DNA of 64,000 nucleotides from Gammaproteobacteria bacterium (GTDB taxonomy: Bacteria > Pseudomonadota > Gammaproteobacteria > Enterobacterales > Alteromonadaceae), in contig JAAFAI010000011.1 of NCBI GenBank assembly GCA_018222405.1, positions 1 through 64,000 on the forward strand. The letters run 5' to 3'. Position 1 is the stretch's first letter; the number at the start of each line of letters is the position of its first letter. Below the pieces are notes generated by a model that did not search any database, was not told the DNA's origin, and saw only the letters and a program-made list of their open reading frames with translations. Position numbers and translations under genes: made by a program. This document shows positions 36,217 through 48,112 of this stretch, piece by piece.

Positions 36217-38169
36217 GTGCAGGCATTGCGGTTAGTACTGCTGATCACGCTACTGAATTGGTTTGCTTCGCCGTGTGCAGTGGCCGAAGACGGCAAACTG
36301 CGTGAACAGCAACGCGAACAATTTTTAAGCCTGGAGAAACAACTCAATACACTGCCGGTATCCAAACTACCCGCTATCCATAAAGACATTGAGGATCTGG
36401 CAAACTATCCGCTGGTGCCGTATTTAAAACTGCGACTTGCCGAGCGCACCCTGGAAAGCTTATCCGACACCACCGTTAATGAATTTCTCGCCCGCTATGC
36501 AGGTACCCCTCTGGCGACTCATTTACGCAAGCGCTGGCTGGACTTACTCAGCGACCAACAAAGAAAAGCGGCGTTTATCGAAGCCTATCAACCGGGGCTT
36601 GGCACAAAATATACCTGCCGCTATCTGCATTATCAGCTACAGCAGTCCGACAATCCGGACTACTGGTTTGAGCAGGTTGATGCGCTGTGGTTATCAGGTC
36701 AGTCGCGTCCGGATGAGTGCGATCCGGTATTTAAACAGTGGCAACAGGCTGGCCATATGACCACCGATAAGGTTTTGGGGCGCATCGAAAAAGTAGTCAG
36801 GGGCGGCGATCGTAATCTGCTGGGCTATCTGCAGCGCAGGCTGCCTGCCTCGCATCATTACCTGGTGGATTTATGGCGGCAGACCCGTCGTTCATCTTCT
36901 ACGGTATTGAGATACAGCCTGTTTCCGCGTAAGTATCCGGAGCAGGAAAAGGCCGTGCTTTATTACGGCCTGATCCGACTGGCCTGGCAGACGCCAACCA
37001 AAGCGATAAAAGCCTTTCAGTACTGGCAGGGTAAAATTGCATTCAGTGAGGCACAAATCAGACAAATCTATCGCGCCATCGCCATTAGTCTGGTGATTGA
37101 AGGGGATGATAACGCCAGCGAGTGGCTGGCGAAGGCAAACGTGCCTGATGCCGAAGAAGACGTCAGACACTGGCATCTTGCCTATATGCTGCGGCAAAAC
37201 GACTGGCAGCAGGCGCTGGAAGTCATTCAGACCGCACCGGCAGATGAGCAGCGCCAGGACGCTTTTCGTTACTGGCGGGCCCGGGGACTTTCAGAGCTGA
37301 GTGCTGAGCAGATACCGCAACAACTCTATGGTGAGTTGGCCAAAGAGCGGCATTATTATGGATTTCTGGCCAGTGCCCGTTTACAACAGCCGCCGGAGCT
37401 GGCCGATCAGCCCCTTGAAATGAGCGACTACACCCTGGCCAGAATGAGTACGGTGCCGTCGGTGCAACGCGCCTATGAGTTATTTAAGCTGGGCCGCTAT
37501 GTGGAAGCCCGGCGTGAATGGTATTACCTGAACCGGCGCCTGACCAACGAAGAAAAGCGGGCGGTAACGTTGCTCGCCAGTGATTGGGGGTGGCACGATC
37601 AGGCCATTATCGGTTTTGCTCAAACCGGTTACTTTAACGATGTGCGCCGCCGTTTTCCCATGGCATTTGCCGAAGAGTTTCAGCAGCAGGCTTCCCAGCA
37701 CGAGGTCGACCCGGCGTTGGCTATGGCGATCGCCCGGCGGGAAAGCTCATTTATGGTTGATGCGGTATCACCGGCTGGCGCCCGGGGCCTGATGCAACTG
37801 ATGCCGGGCACCGTCAATTACATCAGTAAGCAGCGGGTAGGGTATAATACTCTGCTTCAGCCTGAGCAAAACCTTGAATTTGGGATTCAGTATCTGAAAT
37901 ACCTTAACGACAAGCTCAATCATAATCCGGTGCTGGTGTCGGCATCCTATAACGCTGGCTGGCAGCGGGTGATGGAGTGGTTGCCAACCAATGGTGAGCA
38001 ATCGCTGGATGTGTGGATTGAAAACATTCCTTACCGGGAAACCCGTCATTATGTTAAAGCAGTGATGGCTTACCGCTATATCTACCAGGTACAACTTGGC
38101 CAGCCGTCACATCTGTTTGATACTTTGAGTCGCATGAAACTCTCGGCAGACAGCCTGACTTTACCTTAA
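36217..38169 (+). CDS. slt: Soluble lytic murein transglycosylase
   Basis: 650 residues from the GTG at 36217, which has AAAAAGGAG before it and a signal peptide (LVLLITLLNWFASPCAVA) after it; E. coli Slt has 645. Superhelical repeats form the U and L domains. The C-terminal lysozyme-like domain starts near residue 490: RRESSF with catalytic E509, then SPAGARGLMQLMPGTV and VSASYNAGWQRVMEW. It cleaves peptidoglycan glycan strands in the periplasm to 1,6-anhydromuropeptides. Confidence 0.95.
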   Translation: MQALRLVLLITLLNWFASPCAVAEDGKLREQQREQFLSLEKQLNTLPVSKLPAIHKDIEDLANYPLVPYLKLRLAERTLESLSDTTVNEFLARYAGTPLATHLRKRWLDLLSDQQRKAAFIEAYQPGLGTKYTCRYLHYQLQQSDNPDYWFEQVDALWLSGQSRPDECDPVFKQWQQAGHMTTDKVLGRIEKVVRGGDRNLLGYLQRRLPASHHYLVDLWRQTRRSSSTVLRYSLFPRKYPEQEKAVLYYGLIRLAWQTPTKAIKAFQYWQGKIAFSEAQIRQIYRAIAISLVIEGDDNASEWLAKANVPDAEEDVRHWHLAYMLRQNDWQQALEVIQTAPADEQRQDAFRYWRARGLSELSAEQIPQQLYGELAKERHYYGFLASARLQQPPELADQPLEMSDYTLARMSTVPSVQRAYELFKLGRYVEARREWYYLNRRLTNEEKRAVTLLASDWGWHDQAIIGFAQTGYFNDVRRRFPMAFAEEFQQQASQHEVDPALAMAIARRESSFMVDAVSPAGARGLMQLMPGTVNYISKQRVGYNTLLQPEQNLEFGIQYLKYLNDKLNHNPVLVSASYNAGWQRVMEWLPTNGEQSLDVWIENIPYRETRHYVKAVMAYRYIYQVQLGQPSHLFDTLSRMKLSADSLTLP

Positions 38170-39564
<1,395 letters not shown>

Positions 39565-39597
39565 GCTGCCGGGAACACAGTTAACAGAGGGAATTGC

Positions 39598-40308
39598 GTG
39601 ACAGACCCGTCAGTTGTTTATGTAGTGATAATAGCACTTGTGGCAGGGCTGGCCATGCCCGCCGGCGGACTATTAGCCAGGGTTGAAGGCGTATTCCCGG
39701 CATGGCTCGACGAAGAGCTTCGGCATGGCATCCTCGCCATGGGAGCCGGGGCACTGCTTTCGGCGGTGGCGCTGGTGCTGGTGCCGGATGGCATGCAGGA
39801 GCTTGGGACTGCCGCCTCATGCGTGAGTTTCCTTTTGGGGGCGCTGGCTTTTATGGGGCTGGACATCTGGCTGGCCCGTAAACAACTTCCCGCCAGTCAG
39901 CTGGCATCAATGCTATCTGATTTTGTTCCCGAATCCATTGCGCTGGGTACTACTGCTGCCCTGGGCGGCGGCAGTGTGTTACTGGGGCTGTTGATTGCCG
40001 TACAAAATTTTCCGGAAGGTTTTAATGCCTACCGTGAGCTTAAAGCGGCGGGTCATTTCAGCGCACGGCGAATTCTGTTTATGTTCCTGCTGATGGCTTT
40101 ACTGGGGCCTGTGCTGGCACTGATTGGCTATTTTGTGCTGGCGGAATATACCGTCATAGTGTCGGCTATTATGCTGTTTGCTGCCGGCGGTATTCTGTAT
40201 TCCGTATTACAGGACATTGCGCCTCAGGTACGCATGGAAAACAGCTGGGCGCCGCCGCTGGGCGGGATCCTGGGTTTTATGATAGGAATGCTGGGGTTTA
40301 GCCTCTAG
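39598..40308 (+). CDS. ZIP-family metal transporter-like protein
   Basis: 236 residues with a GTG start and GAGGG before it. Seven or eight hydrophobic segments are present. SDFVPESIALG and VQNFPEGFNAYRE correspond to the two metal-site helices of ZIP transporters (HNxPEG-type), though the usual His is replaced by Gln in the second. The gene end overlaps the convergent ispB end by 4 bp. Zinc or another divalent cation is the expected substrate. Confidence 0.75.
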   Translation: MTDPSVVYVVIIALVAGLAMPAGGLLARVEGVFPAWLDEELRHGILAMGAGALLSAVALVLVPDGMQELGTAASCVSFLLGALAFMGLDIWLARKQLPASQLASMLSDFVPESIALGTTAALGGGSVLLGLLIAVQNFPEGFNAYRELKAAGHFSARRILFMFLLMALLGPVLALIGYFVLAEYTVIVSAIMLFAAGGILYSVLQDIAPQVRMENSWAPPLGGILGFMIGMLGFSL

Positions 40309-41276
40309 CTATTGCGGTCTACAGCGATATGCGCCAGGGCAATAAGGGCTTGCTTATAATCGCTTTCCGGCAGTACGTTAAGCGCTGAAATTGCCATATC
40401 GGCTTCTTCAAAGGCTTTCTGACGGGTGTAGTTCAGCGCTCCGGTGTCGTTCATCACAGTCACAATACGCTGTAGATGAGGTAAACCGTTGGCTTTTTCG
40501 ATGGCTTCGCGGATCAGCGCTGCATCGTCATCACCGGCATGCCACATGGCGTATAATAACGGCAGGGTAGGTTTACCTTCTGCCAGGTCGTCACCGGCGT
40601 TCTTACCCATGGCATCGCTATCTGATTCATAGTCGAGGATATCATCGGCCAGCTGGAAGGCGGTACCTAAGTGACGGCCATAGGCCTGCATAGCCTGTTC
40701 AATCTCAGCCGTTTGCCCGGTGATTACTGCCGCTAACTGGGTGGCAGCCTCAAACAGACGAGCGGTTTTACCGTAGATCACGTCGAAGTAGCTGGCTTCG
40801 GTCGTATCCGGATCGTTGCAGTTCATCAACTGCTGCACTTCGCCCTGCGCGATCCGATTAGTGGAGTCAGACAGTATTTCCATCACCCGCATACTTTGCA
40901 GTTCAACCATCATCTGGAAGCTGCGGGTATACAGGAAATCACCAACCAGTACACTGGCCTGGTTACCGAACAGCGCATTGGCCGTTTCGCGGCCGCGGCG
41001 CATGGTTGATTCATCTACTACGTCGTCATGTAACAGCGTGGCGGTATGAATAAACTCAATAATTGCCGCCAGGGTGTGGTGCTGGCCGGATTCGATTTGC
41101 AATGCTCTGGCTGCCAACACGGTTAACAACGGGCGCAGGCGCTTGCCGCCGCTGTTCACTATATAAAAGCCGAGTTGATTGATCAGGGCAACATCCGAAT
41201 CAACCTGTTGCTGGATCAGTTGATTAACTGCCTGCATGTCGGATTCGGCCAATGCTTTAATTTGATCAATATTCAT
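40305..41276 (-). CDS. ispB: Octaprenyl diphosphate synthase
   Basis: A 323-residue trans-prenyltransferase, the same length as E. coli IspB. The two Asp-rich motifs are LLHDDVVDE (D84, D85, D88) and LADDILDYESD (D211, D212, D215). It builds the long prenyl chain of ubiquinone and menaquinone from FPP and IPP. It is divergent from rplU, the arrangement seen in E. coli and relatives. Confidence 0.95.
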   Translation of the reverse strand: MNIDQIKALAESDMQAVNQLIQQQVDSDVALINQLGFYIVNSGGKRLRPLLTVLAARALQIESGQHHTLAAIIEFIHTATLLHDDVVDESTMRRGRETANALFGNQASVLVGDFLYTRSFQMMVELQSMRVMEILSDSTNRIAQGEVQQLMNCNDPDTTEASYFDVIYGKTARLFEAATQLAAVITGQTAEIEQAMQAYGRHLGTAFQLADDILDYESDSDAMGKNAGDDLAEGKPTLPLLYAMWHAGDDDAALIREAIEKANGLPHLQRIVTVMNDTGALNYTRQKAFEEADMAISALNVLPESDYKQALIALAHIAVDRNS

Positions 41277-41700
41277 AGCGTCTCGTAGTGTCCGGTACGT
41301 GTAAGCTGACTGGCAGCAGATTGTACATAAATATTACCGTCTATCCAGTGAATTAGATTAATTTCGCCATAATTAACAGCCCTGCCGGGACAAACAACAC
41401 GCGATCCTGGGATCGGTGTATGGCGATCCCAGCGACTGTACGACAAACACAATCTACAGTATGGCAACAGATGCCAATCGCATGAGCTTGAAATTGTTGA
41501 TAAATATCAATAAAAACAAGCGTTTTGGTTAGCTGGTAAACCTGTTAAAATGGTCGCTCTGGCCGGGGAACGATAACTTCGCTCGAAAAATAAACTTTTT
41601 TCGCATTATGGGGTTGTGATCGAAAATTGATTCACGTACAATTCGCGCCCTGTTTTAGAATTGAAAGCGCAATAAATTTAGGCGCAGAGCGGAGAAAGTT
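41277..41700. other. Divergent intergenic region ispB / rplU
   Basis: 424 bp holding the rplU promoter (41614-41642) and leader. The ispB promoter must also lie here but no clear match was seen. Short ORFs in this stretch lack support. Confidence 0.6.
41614..41642 (+). promoter_or_regulatory. Sigma-70 promoter of rplU-rpmA
   Basis: The -35 TTGTGA and -10 TACAAT are separated by exactly 17 bases, 58 bases before the rplU ATG. A GGAGAAAG ribosome site follows at 41691. Confidence 0.7.
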
Positions 41701-42012
41701 ATGTACGCGGTTTTCCAAAGTGGTGGTAAACAACACCGTGTGGCCGAAGGTCAAACCGTTCGTCTCGAGAAGATCGAAGTCGCTCCAGGCGACAGTGTAG
41801 AGTTTGATAACGTATTAATGGTTAGCAATGGTGACGACGTTAAAATCGGCACACCATATGTTGCCGGTGGTAAAGTGACTGCTGAAGTTGTTACACACGG
41901 TCGTGGCGATAAAGTAAAAATCGTTAAGTTCCGTCGTCGTAAGCACTCGCGTAAGCAAGCGGGTCACCGTCAGTGGTTCACTGAAGTGAAAATCACTGGT
42001 ATTAACGCATAA
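41701..42012 (+). CDS. rplU: Ribosomal protein L21
   Basis: 103 residues, identical in length to E. coli L21. It starts with [18 protein letters not shown] and has the typical basic [16 protein letters not shown] segment. It binds 23S rRNA in the large subunit. GCGGAGAAAG precedes the ATG; rpmA follows by 15 bp. Confidence 0.98.
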   Translation: MYAVFQSGGKQHRVAEGQTVRLEKIEVAPGDSVEFDNVLMVSNGDDVKIGTPYVAGGKVTAEVVTHGRGDKVKIVKFRRRKHSRKQAGHRQWFTEVKITGINA

Positions 42013-42027
42013 TAGGAGCATAGACAC

Positions 42028-42285
42028 ATGGCACACAAAAAAGCTGGTGGTAGTACCAAAAACGGTCGCGACTCAGAAAGTAAACGTTTAGGTGTTAAGC
42101 GTTTTGGTGGTGAGTCTGTGCTGGCCGGTAACATCATTGTTAGACAGCGCGGCACTCGTTTCCACGCTGGCAACAACATGGGTATCGGTAAAGACCACAC
42201 CCTGTTCGCATTAGCTGACGGTAAAGTTAAGTTCGAAGTTAAAGGACCTAACAACCGTAAGTTTGTGAGCATTGTTGCTGAATAA
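42028..42285 (+). CDS. rpmA: Ribosomal protein L27
   Basis: 85 residues, as in E. coli. The start [20 protein letters not shown] is the family signature; the N-terminal tail reaches the peptidyl transferase centre. It is co-transcribed with rplU and ends at a strong terminator. Confidence 0.98.
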   Translation: MAHKKAGGSTKNGRDSESKRLGVKRFGGESVLAGNIIVRQRGTRFHAGNNMGIGKDHTLFALADGKVKFEVKGPNNRKFVSIVAE

Positions 42286-42306
42286 AGCGCAATCGTTTAC
42301 TGATTT

Positions 42307-42334
42307 AAAAAACCCCGCGCTTGCGGGGTTTTTT
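42307..42334 (+). terminator. rplU-rpmA terminator
   Basis: AAAACCCCGC pairs with GCGGGGTTTT around GCTT, followed by a T run to 42334. It lies 22 bases after the rpmA stop, so obg has its own promoter in the 42335-42448 gap. Confidence 0.95.
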
Positions 42335-42421
42335 ATTGCAGGTAACATAGCAGTTTATAATTATCGGAGTGAAGAAACGGCTGTAGCAGCTACGCACTTC
42401 GATAAAGTGAGTTACACTTAA

Positions 42422-43600
<1,179 letters not shown>

Positions 43601-43630
43601 TCCGGCTTTAGCAGTAAGGTGGCAGTAAAG

Positions 43631-44125
43631 ATGAAAATAGCGATGATTGCCGCAATGGCGAACAACCGGGTGATTGGCAAAGATAATCAGATGCCCTGGC
43701 ATATGCCGGCGGATTTGGCACATTTTAAACACACCACGCTTGGCAAGCCTGTAATCATGGGGCGCAAGACTTACGAGTCGATTGGCAGGGCCTTACCGGG
43801 CCGACTGAACATTGTCATCACTACTGATAGCAACTATCAACTGGCAGATGCCGTAGTGGTTAATACTATCGAAGATGCTCTCTACCAGGCGCAACAGCAA
43901 GCGCCCGAAGAAATAATGATTATTGGCGGTGGTAAAATTTACAGTAGCCTGCTTGCTAGGGCCGACCGCCTGTATCTCACTCTGATAGATTTAGATACCG
44001 ACGGTGATACCCATTTTCCGGACTATCAGGCTGATGGCGACTGGTTGATCGTTGAAGAACAGGCATGCAAGCCAGACGAGAAAAACCCGCACCCTTATCG
44101 CTTTGTCACCCTGGACAGACAATAA
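43631..44125 (+). CDS. folA: Dihydrofolate reductase
   Basis: 164 residues from the ATG at 43631 (AAGGTGG eight bases before it); a GTG at 43619 is less likely. MPWHMPADLAHFK holds the catalytic acid (D28), GRKTYESIGRALPGR binds NADPH, and IIGGGKIYSSLL is the later loop. It reduces dihydrofolate to tetrahydrofolate. It lies 30 bp after obg and ends at a terminator shared with rpoS. Confidence 0.96.
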   Translation: MKIAMIAAMANNRVIGKDNQMPWHMPADLAHFKHTTLGKPVIMGRKTYESIGRALPGRLNIVITTDSNYQLADAVVVNTIEDALYQAQQQAPEEIMIIGGGKIYSSLLARADRLYLTLIDLDTDGDTHFPDYQADGDWLIVEEQACKPDEKNPHPYRFVTLDRQ

Positions 44126-44128
44126 ATA

Positions 44129-44160
44129 CAAAAACGCCCCTATCTAAGGGGCGTTTGTTT
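44129..44160. terminator. Bidirectional terminator folA / rpoS
   Basis: AACGCCCCT (44133-44141) pairs with AGGGGCGTT (44147-44155) around five bases. On the minus strand it ends in TTTTT, on the plus strand in TTTGTTT, so it serves both convergent genes. Confidence 0.92.
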
Positions 44161-44166
44161 ATCTGA

Positions 44167-45162
44167 TTAGCTAAGGCGACTAAAGACGCTTTCTAAATCC
44201 AGGCCCTGACTGCTTAGCATGTCTTTCAGGCGACGCAAGCCCTCTACCTGAATCTGACGTACCCTTTCACGGGTCAGGCCAATCTCAGCGCCTACGTCTT
44301 CCAGCGTAGATGGTTCGTAACCCATCAGACCAAACCGTCTTGCCAGCACTTCACGTTGCTTGGCGTTGAGCTCCTGCAACCAGGACACAATATTTTGCTT
44401 AATATTGCTATCCTGAAGTTCGTCTTCCGGACTGGACTCGTTATCATCGGCCAGAATATCGAGCAGTGCTTTATCGTTTTCGCCACCGATGGGAGTATCA
44501 ACGGAGCTGATCCGTTCATTCAGACGCAGCATCTTGCTGACTTCATCAATAGGTTTATCGAGATGCAGAGCAATGTCTTCTGCCGTTGGTTCGTGGTCCA
44601 GCTCCTGAGCCAGTTCACGCGCCGCACGCAGATAAACGTTTAATTCTTTCACCACATGAATTGGTAACCGAATCGTCCGGGTCTGATTCATAATGGCTCG
44701 TTCGATAGTCTGACGAATCCACCATGTCGCATAAGTTGAAAATCTGAATCCACGTTCAGGATCAAATTTTTCCACCGCCCGAATCAATCCAAGATTGCCT
44801 TCCTCAATAAGATCCAGCAGTGCCAGGCCTCTATTGTTATAACGTCGGGCAATTTTCACTACCAACCTGAGGTTGCTAACGATCATTCGTTTACGGGATG
44901 CCTCGCAGCCTTTGAGTGCTCTGCGCGCAAAATGCACTTCTTCTTCTGCGGTGAGCAGAGGAGAATAGCCAATTTCGCTCAGGTACAACTGAGTTGCATC
45001 CAGTGTTTTAGAGACCTCTTCCTGGTTTAACCACGTTTCGGTCTTGGTTTTTTCATTTTCTTCATCTAACAACTCGTCGTCTTTGATATTCTCATTAACT
45101 CCGATGTTGTCTACTTCGTCTTGGGGTGTTGCGTCGATGACAGCGATATTTTGTTGACCCAC
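44167..45162 (-). CDS. rpoS: RNA polymerase sigma factor RpoS
   Basis: 331 residues, near E. coli RpoS (330). The order of regions 1.2 to 4.2 is complete: [20 protein letters not shown], then [35 protein letters not shown], and the [23 protein letters not shown]. The start is GTG with CAGGAG eight bases before it. It directs stationary-phase and stress transcription. It follows nlpD by 73 bp, and an (AAT)6 repeat lies in that gap. As in other gammaproteobacteria, a main promoter may lie inside nlpD. Confidence 0.97.
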   Translation of the reverse strand: MGQQNIAVIDATPQDEVDNIGVNENIKDDELLDEENEKTKTETWLNQEEVSKTLDATQLYLSEIGYSPLLTAEEEVHFARRALKGCEASRKRMIVSNLRLVVKIARRYNNRGLALLDLIEEGNLGLIRAVEKFDPERGFRFSTYATWWIRQTIERAIMNQTRTIRLPIHVVKELNVYLRAARELAQELDHEPTAEDIALHLDKPIDEVSKMLRLNERISSVDTPIGGENDKALLDILADDNESSPEDELQDSNIKQNIVSWLQELNAKQREVLARRFGLMGYEPSTLEDVGAEIGLTRERVRQIQVEGLRRLKDMLSSQGLDLESVFSRLS

Positions 45163-45212
45163 AACTGTATCTCCTGCGTTGTTTTACCTTACGACGTTCT
45201 CCTGATTTCTTA

Positions 45213-45230
45213 ATTATTATTATTATTATT
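45213..45230. repeat. Six-copy ATT microsatellite before rpoS
   Basis: Six perfect ATT triplets (AAT on the rpoS strand) lie between the nlpD stop and the rpoS start, about 50 bases before the start codon. They fall in the rpoS leader of any transcript from nlpD and could vary in copy number. Confidence 0.85.
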
Positions 45231-45235
45231 TATTG

Positions 45236-46075
45236 TTATTGTTTGATTGGTAGATATTTCATCGGTTCTACTGCTTTTCCCCGATAGCGTATTTCAAAAT
45301 GGAGCTTTACCTTCGTAGTTCCGGTATCGCCCATTTTCGCAATTTCCTGGCCCGCGCTAACCCACTCCCGCTCACTAACCAGTATCCGGTCATTGTGGGC
45401 GTAAGCACTTAAAAACGATTCGGTATGTTTTATTATTATTAGATTCCCGTATCCGCGCAGCGCATTACCAGCGTATACAACTTTCCCTGATGCAGCGGCA
45501 ACGACTTCGCTGCCCTGATTTGAGTAAATGTCGACCCCTGTTTGGGTGGTCTGACCGTTACTGTTTGATAATTCGATTCGACCTTGCGCAGGCCATATCC
45601 ATTTTTCAACACGTTGTGGAAAACCATTTATCTTGGGCTTACTCACAACTCCTTTTGTGTTGTTAACATCTGATTCACAATCACAATACGCCTGGCTATC
45701 TTTTTGGTCAATAGACATTTTTGGGTTTTGCTTGCTGGTTTGACCAGTCACATTATTGACAGTGTGTGATTTTTTTGACACTCTTCGCGGTTGCTGTAAA
45801 TTCAGTGTTTGACCGGGGTAAATGTTGTAGGGTTCAGACAACGAATTCCATTTCGCTATGTCCCGGTAATCATTCCCTGTGTACCAGGCAATCGCATAGA
45901 GTGTGTCACCGGCCTTTACCGTGTATTGGGTTAGCTTTTCCTCGGCTTCCGGATAATGCTGACTATTAAGCACTACCACCGGAGCCGGGCGCTTAGGACC
46001 AGCGCAGCTCACTAACGTTATGCTGGCAATCAGACTAATGACAACGCGCATTACGCTAGTGCTGTAAAATTTCAT
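45236..46075 (-). CDS. nlpD: Lipoprotein NlpD, murein hydrolase activator
   Basis: 279 residues with lipobox LVSC. A LysM domain lies at about 50-95 (YTVKAGDTLYAIAWYTGNDY), and a C-terminal LytM/M23-like domain at about 165-278. The LytM domain is degenerate: TGVDIY replaces the metal-binding HxGxD start and KLHFEI replaces HxH, as in E. coli NlpD. It therefore acts as an activator of amidase (AmiC) during division, not as an enzyme. The ATG overlaps the yqaA stop (ATGA), which couples the genes. Confidence 0.93.
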   Translation of the reverse strand: MKFYSTSVMRVVISLIASITLVSCAGPKRPAPVVVLNSQHYPEAEEKLTQYTVKAGDTLYAIAWYTGNDYRDIAKWNSLSEPYNIYPGQTLNLQQPRRVSKKSHTVNNVTGQTSKQNPKMSIDQKDSQAYCDCESDVNNTKGVVSKPKINGFPQRVEKWIWPAQGRIELSNSNGQTTQTGVDIYSNQGSEVVAAASGKVVYAGNALRGYGNLIIIKHTESFLSAYAHNDRILVSEREWVSAGQEIAKMGDTGTTKVKLHFEIRYRGKAVEPMKYLPIKQ

Positions 46076-46650
46076 CGTAGCATCAAATAAGCGACAATCG
46101 CCAGTCCTACCACTGCCCAGCCGAGCACTTCCACGTACTTACGCAATTGCTCTTCCATTCTTGCGCCGCCCCACTTCATCAGTGATGCCACTAAAAAGAA
46201 TCTCGCACCCCGGCCTATCGCAGATGCGATTAAAAAAGGCAGAAAAGCCATCTGTAGGAAGCCGGCACTGATAGTAAAGACTTTATAGGGAATCGGAGAG
46301 AAACCGGCCAGAAAGACCACCCAGACGCCGTAGGTTTCGAACCAGCCAATGGCGGTTTCCAGCTTGTGCGCGTAACCAGATGATTCAATGAATGGCTGGA
46401 GTAGCGTATCGAAAGCAAAAAAGCCCAGCAGGTAACCGGCTACACCACCCACAATGGAAGCCAGGGTGGTGATCAGAGCAAAATGCCAGGCTCGGGAAGG
46501 CTGTGAGAGTGACATAGGTGCCAGCATGACATCAGGCGGAATAGGAAAAATCACCGATTCGGCAAAGCTTAGTATGGCCAGATATCGACTGGCGGCCGGG
46601 TGTTTAGACCAACGCAAGGCCAGGTCGTAACAAGGTTGGAATAGTTTCAA
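46072..46650 (-). CDS. yqaA: YqaA/DedA-type membrane protein
   Basis: 192 residues with four or five hydrophobic stretches. [20 protein letters not shown] and [20 protein letters not shown] are typical of the VTT (SNARE-associated, DedA-like) domain. Such proteins are linked to membrane lipid transport and proton homeostasis. It overlaps pcm by 4 bp and nlpD by 4 bp, within the surE-rpoS block. Confidence 0.88.
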   Translation of the reverse strand: MKLFQPCYDLALRWSKHPAASRYLAILSFAESVIFPIPPDVMLAPMSLSQPSRAWHFALITTLASIVGGVAGYLLGFFAFDTLLQPFIESSGYAHKLETAIGWFETYGVWVVFLAGFSPIPYKVFTISAGFLQMAFLPFLIASAIGRGARFFLVASLMKWGGARMEEQLRKYVEVLGWAVVGLAIVAYLMLR

Positions 46651-47282
46651 AGAAGGTCTCCGGCCACCAGGGGCACAAAACGAACGGCTTCCACAGTGGT
46701 GCTGTGCAGCTCGCCCTCAATTTTATCGATGCACAACAATTGTTGCTGATCATCGCCTACCGGGATCACCAGTCGGCCGCCTTCATTGAGTTGGTCGGTG
46801 AGAGCGTCGGGCACGCTGCTGGCGGCAGCAGTGACAATAATACAATCATAGGGGGCTTTACTGCTCCAGCCTTTCCAGCCGTCGCCGTGTTTCATTTTTA
46901 TGTTATGTAAATCCAGTTGATTCATGCGCCGTTTTGCCTGAAATTGCAGGGCTTTGATGCGCTCAACCGAAAATACCTGAGGAAACAGCAATGCCAGAAT
47001 GGCTGTCTGGTAGCCAGAGCCTGTACCAATCTCCAACACTGAACTGGCGGGGTTAGGGGCTGCCAGCAGCAGCTCACTCATTTTGGCAACAATATAAGGT
47101 TGCGAGATGGTTTGTCCCTGACCAATGGGTAAAGCCGTATTCTGATAGGCTTTATGCTGTAATGCATCCGGTAAAAAGCGTTCGCGGGGAACACTGGCTA
47201 CTGCATTGAGCACCTTTTGATTCGAAATCCCTTCGTCGCACAGCAGCTGTGCCAGTGCATCGCCTTTTCTTGTTGTTCTCAT
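46647..47282 (-). CDS. pcm: L-isoaspartate O-methyltransferase
   Basis: 211 residues (E. coli 208). [20 protein letters not shown] and [19 protein letters not shown] are family motifs, [15 protein letters not shown] binds SAM, and the end region VRFVPL is conserved. It repairs isoaspartyl residues in aged proteins. It lies 41 bp after surE, as in most gammaproteobacteria. Confidence 0.96.
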   Translation of the reverse strand: MRTTRKGDALAQLLCDEGISNQKVLNAVASVPRERFLPDALQHKAYQNTALPIGQGQTISQPYIVAKMSELLLAAPNPASSVLEIGTGSGYQTAILALLFPQVFSVERIKALQFQAKRRMNQLDLHNIKMKHGDGWKGWSSKAPYDCIIVTAAASSVPDALTDQLNEGGRLVIPVGDDQQQLLCIDKIEGELHSTTVEAVRFVPLVAGDLL

Positions 47283-47323
47283 GTGTCATTAATTCTTGTT
47301 ACGGGTTATTTTTCTTGTCGGGC

Positions 47324-48067
47324 TTACATTTCAAGCCATTTTTCCATTTCTGCAATACTGTCGCGGGCTGTCATATCAACACTTAACGGGGTGACAGAAC
47401 AATAGCCATGAGCGATAGCATGAAAATCCGTTCCCGGTCCGGCATCCTGTTCTGCACCGGCCGGTCCGTACCAGTAAATTGGTCGTCCAAAGGCATCTTT
47501 GGCTTTTACCATGGATTCCGCGCGGTGGCGTCGACCCTGACGGGTAACCTTCACACCTGCTAGTTCTTCGTAGGGGAGATCCGGCACGTTAATATTTAGA
47601 ATCTGATTGGCAGGCAGCGGGTGAGTGATTAATTTCTCAATCACTTCTACTACCACGCGGGCTGCGGTTTCAAAATGCCCACCGTCATAGTTGCACAGCG
47701 ACACCGCAATGGCTGGCAGACCCATGTAACGCCCTTCGGTGGCGGCGGCAACAGTACCGGAGTAAATAACATCGTCACCCAGATTGGCGCCATGATTAAT
47801 GCCCGAAACCACCAGTTCAGGATCCTCTTCCAGAAAACTGTTAACGCCCAGATGGACGCAGTCAGAAGGCGTGCCGTTTACGGCAAAAAAGCCACTGTCC
47901 ATTTTCTGAATGCGCAATGGCTGATGCAATGACAAGGCATTACTCGCGCCGCTGCAGTTGCGGTCGGGGGCAATGACCGTTACATCATGCTGTTTTGCCA
48001 GCGCTGCATGCATGGTAGCAATGCCTTTGGCAAAAACGCTGTCGTCATTACTGAGTAGTATTTTCAT
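47324..48067 (-). CDS. surE: 5'/3'-nucleotidase SurE
   Basis: 247 residues (E. coli 253). The metal site is LLSNDDSV at the N-terminus. APDRNCSGASNALSLHQPLR, VSGINHGANLGDDVIYSGTV and GRRHRAE complete the family pattern. It is a stationary-phase phosphatase of nucleoside monophosphates and short polyphosphate. It sits between truD and pcm in the usual order. Confidence 0.96.
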   Translation of the reverse strand: MKILLSNDDSVFAKGIATMHAALAKQHDVTVIAPDRNCSGASNALSLHQPLRIQKMDSGFFAVNGTPSDCVHLGVNSFLEEDPELVVSGINHGANLGDDVIYSGTVAAATEGRYMGLPAIAVSLCNYDGGHFETAARVVVEVIEKLITHPLPANQILNINVPDLPYEELAGVKVTRQGRRHRAESMVKAKDAFGRPIYWYGPAGAEQDAGPGTDFHAIAHGYCSVTPLSVDMTARDSIAEMEKWLEM

Positions 48068-48112
48068 AAGCTGTTAACGTTTACCGGTTGTATCTACAGG
48101 AAATGTGTTCCA

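Noticed and set aside
41273..41467. 64-residue minus-strand ORF between ispB and rplU
   Set aside because: No homology pattern or ribosome site; it lies in the divergent promoter region.
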